NCBI GenBank assembly: GCA_029779995.1
Contig: JAKOZM010000111.1
Span: 1-13,294 of the forward strand
Source of the DNA: Actinomycetes bacterium
GTDB lineage: Bacteria > Actinomycetota > Actinomycetes > S36-B12 > UBA10799
Direction: 5' to 3'
Length of the DNA: 13,294 bases
This document shows positions 1 to 5,923 of the stretch, one piece after another (positions within the stretch are counted from its first letter, which is position 1; each line of letters begins with the position of its first letter). The position numbers were made by a program, and so were the translations under genes. Below the pieces are notes generated by a model. That model worked only from the letters and a program-made list of their open reading frames with translations. It did no database searches and had not been told where the DNA came from.

Positions 1-2
1 GC

Positions 3-164
3 CTGGGACGGCAAGCCACCGAGGTGATGACCGACTGGGCGATGCAACGGAAAGGGCGCGCCCTCTGGCTCGTCGGTGAACGCAGCTACAAGGTGGAGAC
101 CCGACTGCACCCCGTCGAAGAACACCTCACCTGGACCAACGAAGCCCTCGAGGGCGCCATCTAG
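3..164 (+). CDS. C-terminal end of a probable VirB4/TraC-like conjugation ATPase (partial)
   Basis: An open frame enters from the left edge and ends at TAG 162-164, giving the last 53 residues of a protein. The visible piece carries LWLVGERSY followed by an acidic, leucine-rich end (LHPVEEHLTWTNEAL). From memory this resembles the C-terminal strand and tail of VirB4/TraC-type ATPases in actinobacterial conjugative elements; no Walker motif is inside the window, so this is an inference from tail and context. The wall hydrolase starts 8 nt after this stop on the same strand, a typical pairing in Gram-positive type IV secretion loci. It could instead be another conjugation protein. That it is coding is much safer than the family name. 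Confidence 0.45.
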   Translation: MGRQATEVMTDWAMQRKGRALWLVGERSYKVETRLHPVEEHLTWTNEALEGAI

Positions 165-172
165 GCACGCCC

Positions 173-1702
173 GTGAAGAAGCTCACCGCCGCCGCCACCG
201 CCTTCCTGGCGATGCTCATCGCCCTACCGCTGATGACAGCGGCCTTCGTCGTCTCCAGCGCCCCCGCGGCAGCCCAAGCGGTGCAGTGCACCACCGTGGG
301 GCTACCTCCCACCGGGGCGTGGCGTCCCCCGTTCCAGCAGGCATACGCATTGACGTCACCTTTCGGGCCCCGCGTCGACCCCATCACCGGCCTTCCACGA
401 CTCCACACTGGGCAGGACCTGGTCTCCCTGCCCGATCCTGGCCCGGTCGTCGCCGCAGCGGCAGGCACGGTCACCCTCAGATGGGACCCCGCCGGCTACG
501 GCAACTACGTCACCATCGACCACGGCGGAGGGGTCCAAACCCGGTACGGGCACTTGGCCAGCGTCTCTCCCGGAATCCGCGACGGCACGTCCGTGTGGAT
601 GGGACAGCAGCTGGGCACCGAAGGCACGACCGGCCACTCCACCGGGAACCACCTTCACTTTGAGGTGATCGTCAACGGGACGGCCATCGATCCCATCCCT
701 TTCATGCTCGCCCACGGCGCCCCCCTCAACGGCCAAGCGGTCGCCCCATCGAGCCCACCCGGCACTGGGCCAAGCGACCCTGGAGGCCAGCAAGGCGGCA
801 TGGGCTTCACACTGCCCCCACCTGGCACCCCACGACTGAACTCACTGTCCAACCCGCCCCTGCCCATCCCCGCCGACATCAAGACCCTCTACCTAGCCGC
901 CGCCGACCGATATCACCTGCCCTGGACCCTGCTGGCCGGGATCGGCATGGAAGAGACCGCACACGGCCGCACCGCCGCTACCAGCTCAGCCGGCGCTCAA
1001 GGCCTCATGCAGTTCATGCCCGCGACCTGGGCGCTGTACGGCGTCGACGGGGACGGCGACGGCCGCGCCGACATCACCAACGACGCCGACTCGGCAATGA
1101 GCGCGGCGAACTACCTGACCGCCTCGGGAGTCACCGCCGGGCCAGACGGCGTGCGGCGCGCGATCTTTGCCTACAACCACGCCGACTGGTACGTCAACGA
1201 CGTCCTCTATTACGCCGCCGCCTACGGCGGCGGCACCGTGCCCGGAGACCCCAGCGACTGCGGACCCGGCGGGATCGGCAACCCCAACCTGCCCCCTATC
1301 GACAACGCCGCGATCGCCGCACTGCTCACCTGGGCCCAGACCCACATCGGCGACCCCTACGTCTTCGGCGCCAACGGACCGGACGCCTGGGACTGCTCCA
1401 GCTTCAGCCAGGCCGCCTTCGCCCAGATCGGGATCAGCATCCCCCGCACGGCCTCCGCCCAACGCAACTGGCTCGCCGTCGGCAACGGGTTCCGCGTCCC
1501 CGCAGGCCAAGAACGACCAGGGGACCTGCTGTTCGTTGACAGCTACCTCGGCCCCAACCAGATCGGCCACGTCATGATCGTCTTCGACCCCGCCACGCAC
1601 CTGACCGTCGAGGCCGGCGGAGCCAAGGTCGGCAACTACGACTACAGCCACTGGGCCGACCACCACATCTACGAGTTCTGGCGCGTCGGAGCCACCCACT
1701 AA
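173..1702 (+). CDS. Secreted conjugation wall hydrolase: M23 peptidase + lytic transglycosylase + NlpC/P60
   Basis: A 509-aa exported peptidoglycan hydrolase, probably the VirB1-like enzyme that opens the wall for a conjugation channel. Residues 1-36 form a signal peptide (MKKL, hydrophobic stretch, Ala-rich end near AAAQA). Residues 55-175 are an M23/LytM domain with zinc ligands H78 and D82 (HTGQD) and H160-x-H162 (HLHFE). A Pro/Gly-rich linker (185-230) leads to a lytic transglycosylase domain (about 235-350), with likely catalytic E261 in GIGMEETAHG, then GLMQFMPATW and AYNHADWYV. Residues 378-509 are NlpC/P60, with C408 in WDCSS and H466 in IGHVMIV. The GTG start at 173 is chosen because the signal peptide follows at once; the Shine-Dalgarno is weak (AGGCA), suggesting coupling to the gene before. 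All three active sites look intact. The ISL3 element sits on its stop codon but leaves the reading frame unchanged. Confidence 0.93.
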   Translation: MKKLTAAATAFLAMLIALPLMTAAFVVSSAPAAAQAVQCTTVGLPPTGAWRPPFQQAYALTSPFGPRVDPITGLPRLHTGQDLVSLPDPGPVVAAAAGTVTLRWDPAGYGNYVTIDHGGGVQTRYGHLASVSPGIRDGTSVWMGQQLGTEGTTGHSTGNHLHFEVIVNGTAIDPIPFMLAHGAPLNGQAVAPSSPPGTGPSDPGGQQGGMGFTLPPPGTPRLNSLSNPPLPIPADIKTLYLAAADRYHLPWTLLAGIGMEETAHGRTAATSSAGAQGLMQFMPATWALYGVDGDGDGRADITNDADSAMSAANYLTASGVTAGPDGVRRAIFAYNHADWYVNDVLYYAAAYGGGTVPGDPSDCGPGGIGNPNLPPIDNAAIAALLTWAQTHIGDPYVFGANGPDAWDCSSFSQAAFAQIGISIPRTASAQRNWLAVGNGFRVPAGQERPGDLLFVDSYLGPNQIGHVMIVFDPATHLTVEAGGAKVGNYDYSHWADHHIYEFWRVGATH

Positions 1703-1705
1703 CGT
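1698..1705. repeat. Left copy of 8-bp target-site duplication (ACTAACGT)
   Basis: ACTAACGT abuts the left inverted repeat and recurs at 3123-3130 outside the right one. It contains the TAA stop of the wall hydrolase (1700-1702), so the insertion duplicated the stop codon and left the hydrolase protein unaltered. Confidence 0.95.
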
Positions 1706-1729
1706 GGCTCTTCCCAATCGAGGGTGGGT
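1706..1729 (+). repeat. ISL3 left terminal inverted repeat
   Basis: 24-bp end pairing with 3099-3122 in inverse orientation. Mismatches are at repeat positions 6 and 13-15. The GGCTC tip and the AGGGTGGGT inner block are identical in both ends. Confidence 0.93.
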
Positions 1730-1759
1730 CGAGCGTGGCGTGGCGGTGCCTGGGTAGGC

Positions 1760-1814
1760 GTCGAGGTCTTCACATGATGGGTGTTCTCACGCTCCCCATC
1801 TGGAAGACCTCGAC
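1760..1814 (+). promoter_or_regulatory. Hairpin that can mask the transposase ribosome binding site
   Basis: GTCGAGGTCTTC (1760-1771) is the exact reverse complement of GAAGACCTCGAC (1803-1814). Inside it GATGGG (1776-1781) pairs with CCCATC (1795-1800), leaving a 13-nt loop. The long arm ends at the base before the transposase ATG, and the likely Shine-Dalgarno GGAAG (1802-1806) lies within or beside the paired arm. By analogy with other IS elements (IS10 and IS50, established knowledge), such a structure would block translation from messages entering from outside. That function is inferred; the pairing itself is directly visible. Confidence 0.75.
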
Positions 1815-3119
1815 ATGCCTGACGGTACCTTCGCCGCGCCTGATCTGACGACGTTCTGCCGCTTGGACGCTCTGGGGTTGGTGGTGACCGGGCAGCGGCT
1901 CGAGCCGGGGCGCGCGGTCCTGGCGTGCCGGGTCCTCGAGGATGACCGGTGGTGTCGGCGCTGTGGCTGTGAGGGCGTCGTGCACGACGTGGTCACCCGC
2001 AGGTTGGCGCACGAGCCGTTCGGGTGGCGGCCAACGACACTGCTGATCGCCGTCCGCCGGTATCGGTGCACCGGCTGCGGGCACGTGTGGCGCCAGGACA
2101 CCTGCAAGGCGGCCGCGCCGAGAGCGAAGATCTCCCGGACCGGGCTGTCCTGGGCTCTGCTCGCCCTGGTCGTGCAGCACTTGACCGTGGCCAGGATCGC
2201 CCAGGGGCTGGCCGTGGCGTGGGACACCGCGAACGACGCCGTCCTGGCCGAGGGCAAGCGGGTCCTGATCGAGCATCCCGGCCGGTTCGACGGTGTCGCG
2301 GTGATCGGGGTTGATGAACACGTGTGGCGGCACACCCGCAAGGGCGACAAGTACGTCACCGTCATCATCGACCTGACCCCGATCCGCGACGGCACCGGCC
2401 CGGCCCGCCTGCTGGACATGGTCGAGGGCCGATCCAAGTCCGCGTTCAAGACCTGGCTCACCGAACGGCCACAGGCGTGGCGTGACGGCGTGCAGGTCGT
2501 CGCGATGGACGGGTTCACCGGCTTCAAGACCGCAGCCGCCGAAGAGCTGCCGGCCGCGGTCGCGGTCATGGACCCCTTCCACGTCGTCCGCCTCGCCGGC
2601 GACGCCCTGGACCGATGCCGACGCCGGGTCCAACAAGACCTCCACGGCCACCGCGGCCTGCGCAACGACCCGCTCTACCGAGCACGACGGACCCTGCACA
2701 CAGGCGAGGACCTGCTCACCGACCGGCAACGCGAACGGCTCGTCAACCTCTTCACCCACCCGGAGCACATCGAGGTCGAAGCGACCTGGGGCATCCTCCA
2801 GCGGATGATCGCCGCCTACCGCCACCCCGACCCAGCCAGCGGCCGCGCCGCCATGACCGCCGTCATCCACGCGCTACGCGACGGCGTCCCCGCGGCACTG
2901 GTCGAGCTGCGCCGCCTCGGACGGACCCTGAACCAGCGCGCCGCCGACGTCCTGGCCTACTTCGACCGGCCCGGCACCTCCAACGGCCCCACCGAAGCTC
3001 TCAACGGCCGCCTCGAACACCTCCGCGGCTCCGCCCTCGGCTTCCGCAACCTCACCCACTACATCGCCCGATGCCTACTCGAGACCGGCGGCTTCAGAAC
3101 CCACCCTGCTTTGGGATGA
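1815..3119 (+). CDS. tnp: ISL3-family transposase (DDE, zinc-ribbon N-terminus)
   Basis: A 434-aa enzyme that cuts and rejoins the ends of its own element. The N-terminus has a zinc ribbon with cysteine pairs C47/C50 and C85/C88 (WCRRC, RCTGCGHVW), typical of ISL3. The catalytic core shows D167 in VIGVDEHVW, D232 in VVAMDGFTGF (with the nearby family motif VMDPFHVVRL at 251-260) and E394 in GPTEALNGRL. Length fits the family's usual 400-440 aa, with no frameshift or internal stop. The ATG at 1815 follows a weak GGAAG signal that is buried in a hairpin, so translation is probably low. It reads in the same direction as the wall hydrolase, so read-through from the conjugation operon would enter it. 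Confidence 0.95.
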   Translation: MPDGTFAAPDLTTFCRLDALGLVVTGQRLEPGRAVLACRVLEDDRWCRRCGCEGVVHDVVTRRLAHEPFGWRPTTLLIAVRRYRCTGCGHVWRQDTCKAAAPRAKISRTGLSWALLALVVQHLTVARIAQGLAVAWDTANDAVLAEGKRVLIEHPGRFDGVAVIGVDEHVWRHTRKGDKYVTVIIDLTPIRDGTGPARLLDMVEGRSKSAFKTWLTERPQAWRDGVQVVAMDGFTGFKTAAAEELPAAVAVMDPFHVVRLAGDALDRCRRRVQQDLHGHRGLRNDPLYRARRTLHTGEDLLTDRQRERLVNLFTHPEHIEVEATWGILQRMIAAYRHPDPASGRAAMTAVIHALRDGVPAALVELRRLGRTLNQRAADVLAYFDRPGTSNGPTEALNGRLEHLRGSALGFRNLTHYIARCLLETGGFRTHPALG

Positions 3120-3122
3120 GCC
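3099..3122 (-). repeat. ISL3 right terminal inverted repeat
   Basis: Partner of 1706-1729. The transposase TGA stop (3117-3119) and its last six codons lie inside this repeat, so coding sequence and transposase binding site overlap. Confidence 0.93.
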
Positions 3123-3130
3123 ACTAACGT
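3123..3130. repeat. Right copy of 8-bp target-site duplication (ACTAACGT)
   Basis: Exact second copy of ACTAACGT directly after the right inverted repeat. Removing the element plus one copy rebuilds the presumed original junction, in which the hydrolase stop is followed by ACGTTCTCTATAACTGG. Confidence 0.95.
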
Positions 3131-3176
3131 TCTCTATAACTGGCCGCACTTGTAGACAAAATCGGGAGTGGTGTGA

Positions 3177-3347
3177 AGCCAAGGATCTACACTGCCGGGA
3201 GCAGGGCACCAGCCCCCGGTCCTGGCCGGTCGCGACGACCAACCACGCGAGTGGAGCCTGATGCTGAACGAGGCAGCAGCCCGGGGGACGATCGCCGCCA
3301 AAGACACCATCTTGGCCAAGCCCAGGCGAGTTGTCGTTGGCCGTTGA
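3177..3347 (+). pseudogene. Possible coding remnant after the conjugation operon
   Basis: Between the element and the convergent operon a plus-strand frame is open from 3177 to TGA 3345-3347. It reads like real protein (GRDDQPREWSLMLNEAAARG, then TIAAKDTILAKPRR). The only in-frame ATG is late (3261) and has no convincing ribosome binding site. It may be the 3-prime end of a gene whose start was lost, perhaps once the next gene of the conjugation operon. I do not recognise the family. Two other frames over the same stretch are also open, which weakens the case. Confidence 0.22.
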
Positions 3348-3361
3348 TATGCCGCACGTGA

Positions 3362-3382
3362 CCGCTGCCTCGGCATCAGCGG
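3362..3382 (-). terminator. Weak hairpin at the end of the minus-strand operon
   Basis: CCGCTG (3362-3367) and CAGCGG (3377-3382) can pair around a 9-nt loop, overlapping the stop codon of the last operon gene. No T-run follows on the minus strand, so this is at best a U-less terminator or a 3-prime stabilising structure. Expected by position, because two operons converge here, but the structure is weak. Confidence 0.25.
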
Positions 3383-3909
3383 ATACTCCAACCGTTCCAG
3401 CCGTTGATGTACTGCCGGTGGAACCAGCGTCCTCCGCGTCTTGCGGCGACCTCGATGCGTGCGGGGCCGCGGTTGGTTACGGTGAGTAGCGGCTCGAAGC
3501 CCTCGCCCCAGTCCTCCCAGCCGTACCAACAGCCGTTGTGTGGTCGGTCTGGTATGCCCCACCACCACCGATGCCACAGGCGACCCGTGGAGTCAACAGC
3601 GAACAGGTCGATGTATCGGTAGCCCATGTATCCGTCAAAGTTCTGCGCCTCGGTGGCGATCTTCTTGAAGCGAGTCCCTGACGGCTGACCCATCGGTTGC
3701 CAATCGGTCCAGGTGCGACGGAACGGACGTCGGTGAAGCAGCAGTCCAGATGTGGTGAGACCGAACTGAGCCCAACGCAGGCCGTTGATGTCGGGGGCTG
3801 TGGTCTCAACCAGGGAGTCATCTGCCTTCGGCGAGGTCGGTGCCGCTGATTGCTGACGAGCCAACTGCGCTTCTGCCGCGATCCGGTTCAGGTCGGGGCT
3901 TGGCATCAA
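3376..3909 (-). CDS. Small Trp-rich protein with lectin/beta-propeller-like repeats
   Basis: A 177-aa protein, last of the minus-strand run, starting 25 nt after the stop of the nuclease-like gene. GGAG precedes TTG (3909) by 6 nt and ATG (3906) by 9 nt, so either may be the start. After a polar N-terminus (1-40) come three repeats of a strand, a Gly turn, a His-Arg strand, then W-x-x-W: LLLHRRPFRRTWTDW (56-70), LFAVDSTGRLWHRWW (102-116) with WYGWEDW, and RGGRWFHRQYINGWNGW (158-174). This pattern resembles single blades of PLL/tectonin-type sugar-binding propellers. No signal peptide or membrane segment is seen. Three repeats are too few for a closed propeller, so it may oligomerise or be shortened. 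Its place directly after a nuclease-like gene also allows an immunity role. The fold is inferred from repeats; the function is unknown. Confidence 0.6.
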   Translation of the reverse strand: MMPSPDLNRIAAEAQLARQQSAAPTSPKADDSLVETTAPDINGLRWAQFGLTTSGLLLHRRPFRRTWTDWQPMGQPSGTRFKKIATEAQNFDGYMGYRYIDLFAVDSTGRLWHRWWWGIPDRPHNGCWYGWEDWGEGFEPLLTVTNRGPARIEVAARRGGRWFHRQYINGWNGWSIR

Positions 3910-3934
3910 TCGACACTCCAGGTCGCGTGGTGGT

Positions 3935-4489
3935 TCATTGTGCGCCGTCCACTTCCGAGGTGTCGGATAGTCCGGAGTTAGAGATCCCCGCGGCCATGTC
4001 GGCTATCTCACCTGTTGCTTCGTGCACGTCGAGCACGTCGGAGAGAGAGAAGATCTCGTCTGGGCTGTCCCCGCTACGGGACCCGTCATGGTTGACGCCG
4101 TAATGCGCGATCGTGTCGCCGACGTAGTCCACCTGGAACAGGTCGGTGTGAACCTGGTCCGGATCGTCGCCGACCGCTTGCGGGTAGACCTCAACACCGG
4201 ATCTGGTCATCGCCTCGGCCACCCAGTTGTCGTCCATCTGGCGGCCGTCACGCGTAAATGACGTGTTCGGCTGGTGCCAGTTCTCGCCGATTACCGTCTT
4301 CGTCTCGCCGGCGTGCAGTTCCCCGGAGTCGTCGAGCCATGAAAGGTCCAGACCGTGCGGGCCTTCGCCGGGGGTGTGCTGGTAGACAAGGTCACCCCCG
4401 AGCACGTCGGAGATGAGCGCGGCGCTGGCCGCCTCGCCCATCTCGCCACCGTCCTGGGTCCCACTGGGACCGCTCATCGGTTCGTTCAT
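3935..4489 (-). CDS. Putative PD-(D/E)XK (REase-fold) nuclease toxin or effector
   Basis: A 184-aa acidic protein with a strong Shine-Dalgarno (GAGGAGGAG) just before ATG 4489. Residues 17-92 read like a restriction-endonuclease-fold domain of the sort used as toxin tips in polymorphic toxins: a leading MGEAAS helix (E20), then D48 in HGLDLSWL, then E62-T-K64 in LHAGETKT (the D...E-x-K signature), and RDGRQMDDNWVAEAM (80-94), like the G-x-QM-x-x-x-W block that follows the active site in such toxins. The C-terminal half is acidic, with no motif I know. It has no signal peptide and no membrane segment. In the operon it lies after the SPFH-like gene (63-nt gap) and before a small protein that could bind or neutralise it. 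Nuclease activity is inferred; DNA or RNA are both possible targets. Confidence 0.6.
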   Translation of the reverse strand: MNEPMSGPSGTQDGGEMGEAASAALISDVLGGDLVYQHTPGEGPHGLDLSWLDDSGELHAGETKTVIGENWHQPNTSFTRDGRQMDDNWVAEAMTRSGVEVYPQAVGDDPDQVHTDLFQVDYVGDTIAHYGVNHDGSRSGDSPDEIFSLSDVLDVHEATGEIADMAAGISNSGLSDTSEVDGAQ

Positions 4490-4552
4490 CGCTCCTCCTC
4501 GGCGGGAGCGCTGTGCTGTGCCCGGCCAGCCGTCGCGATCCGGCCAGCACTG

Positions 4553-5923
4553 TCACACATTGAGGGCGACCTCGACGCGGCCCTCGAGGAGGGTGTTGAT
4601 TGCTGACATCCAGGCCGCGATCGCGTCGGCCACCAGTGCGTTGGGGTTGCCGTCGTCGATGACACGGGTGATGAGTAGCCGCGGGGTTCCGCTCGTGTCG
4701 TCGCGGGTCGCGCCGACCTTGACGCCAGCCCAGTCAGCGGCGAGCCCGAGGGCGCTCATCGCCACGTTCACTGGATCCGGGTTGTCGGCAAGCATCAGCC
4801 GGTTCGGGCCCGACTTCCCGATGTGCCCGATCACTGTGTCCTCGCCTGAAGCGGTCAAGAGGATCTCGTACAGGCCGGTCGGTCCGGGAATGGTGACCCG
4901 GCGGACAACCGGGACGCCGGAGGCGACCCCGGGCCCAGACGGCAGCGCCCCCGGCGCACCTGTCGCGCCCCCGCCGAACGCGGCGCCAAGCCCGTCGAAC
5001 AGGTTTGTCACCGCTACCGGGACGCTCGGGTCGTTGATCAGCGGAATCAGGTCCATGTTGTCGACCAGGACACCTCTGACCAACCCGTAGATGGCCTCCT
5101 GTCTAGCGTTTCGTTCCCCAGCGAAATGGATGTCGGTGAGGGGTACACCGAGCGTCTTCGCTACGGCCATGTCCAGCTGAAGTTGAGCCTGGGTCTCTTC
5201 GGCGTTGGCGGCGAGTTGCCCGCGCCGGTGGATGGTGTCGATCGCCAGTTTGTGCTCGGCCCGCATCTGCGCCAATTGGTGATCGAAATGCTCCCTCATC
5301 TTCGCCAGTGCGGCGTCGATTGGGATGCTGTCGGCCTGCACCCACCTGCTGTCGCGGCCCACCTCACAGCTGAGCACGTCGATTATCCGTAGCGGCCCGC
5401 TCGGCGCGGGTATCCTCATGACGCGCCGGAAGTCGCTGGCCGAATGCAGCTTTTCGTGGTTCAGGCCCTGAAGTGAGAAGCGGACCATAGAGGCGACATC
5501 GGCTTGGAGGCTGCGGTTTGCTAAGGCTTCCAGGGCGTGCCCGTCCGTGCCGTGCAGACGCACAATTTCGATCAGCGAATCGGGGTCGTCGCTCCAGACC
5601 GGCCGCGCGGTCACGGCGATAGTCACCGGGACAACCGACCGGTCGCTGAGGGTCACTTCTACCCGCACCGGGGCGGAGGGCCTGGGATTGGTGTGGAACA
5701 CGAGCTGAGTCACCTCGCCGGTGTTCGGGATGCGACCGTCACCGAAAAGCTGCAGCACCCCTCCATGGCGGCCGGCCCCACGCACGTTGAAGACGCGACC
5801 GTTGCGGATCAGGGCGACGAGGGTTCCTTCCTGGACGTTCATGGTCCTGACTCGGCCGTCAAGCAGCCATGGGCCCTCGACCCAAGTCGGCGCGCTGGGA
5901 TCAAAACCTGCGGCTGTACTCAT
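4553..5923 (-). CDS. SPFH/band-7-like scaffold protein with coiled coil
   Basis: A 456-aa protein. Residues about 25-190 fit an SPFH (stomatin/prohibitin/flotillin) domain: VQEGTLVALIRNGRV, then paired strands around VEVTLSDRSVVPVTIAVTA (88-106), a helix after RLHGTDGHALEALANRSL, and MVRFSLQGLNHEKLHS. Residues 200-257 are charged and helical (KMREHFDHQLAQMRAEHKL), probably a coiled coil. A Gly/Ala/Pro linker (314-338) precedes a separate C-terminal domain (339-456). SPFH proteins form large rings or cages, often at membranes, but no N-terminal membrane anchor is visible, so this one may assemble in the cytosol. The start ATG overlaps the stop of the ATPase gene (ATGA), with AGGGAAG 6-8 nt upstream, so the two are probably made together and may interact. 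The SPFH call is by eye; any ring role is inferred. Confidence 0.6.
   Translation of the reverse strand: MSTAAGFDPSAPTWVEGPWLLDGRVRTMNVQEGTLVALIRNGRVFNVRGAGRHGGVLQLFGDGRIPNTGEVTQLVFHTNPRPSAPVRVEVTLSDRSVVPVTIAVTARPVWSDDPDSLIEIVRLHGTDGHALEALANRSLQADVASMVRFSLQGLNHEKLHSASDFRRVMRIPAPSGPLRIIDVLSCEVGRDSRWVQADSIPIDAALAKMREHFDHQLAQMRAEHKLAIDTIHRRGQLAANAEETQAQLQLDMAVAKTLGVPLTDIHFAGERNARQEAIYGLVRGVLVDNMDLIPLINDPSVPVAVTNLFDGLGAAFGGGATGAPGALPSGPGVASGVPVVRRVTIPGPTGLYEILLTASGEDTVIGHIGKSGPNRLMLADNPDPVNVAMSALGLAADWAGVKVGATRDDTSGTPRLLITRVIDDGNPNALVADAIAAWMSAINTLLEGRVEVALNV

Larger units (their letters stand above)
1706..3122 (+). mobile_element. Complete ISL3-family insertion sequence, 1417 bp
   Basis: The element is bounded by imperfect 24-bp inverted repeats: the left end begins GGCTCTTCCCAATCGAGGGT, and the right end read in reverse begins GGCTCATCCCAAAGCAGGGT. 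They match at 20 of 24 positions. ACTAACGT lies directly outside both ends, an 8-bp target duplication as expected for ISL3. One intact transposase gene fills the inside, and its stop codon lies within the right repeat. Intact ends, an intact gene and an exact duplication imply a recent, possibly still mobile insertion. Confidence 0.95.

Noticed and set aside
986..1717. A 243-codon minus-strand frame opposite the wall hydrolase
   Set aside because: Val/Gly/Asp-rich antisense shadow of the transglycosylase and NlpC/P60 domains, and it crosses the IS boundary.
1770..2870. A 366-codon minus-strand open frame opposite the transposase
   Set aside because: Antisense shadow of the ISL3 transposase; no domain, and it would begin in the middle of the transposase gene and end inside the hairpin leader.
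3134..3577. A 147-codon minus-strand frame across the end of the Trp-rich gene
   Set aside because: Overlaps the better-supported 177-aa gene in another frame, has no ribosome binding site and an Arg-rich random-looking composition.
4022..5090. Plus-strand open frames opposite the nuclease-like and SPFH-like genes
   Set aside because: Antisense shadows without motifs; the minus-strand genes have better ribosome binding sites and coupled spacing.
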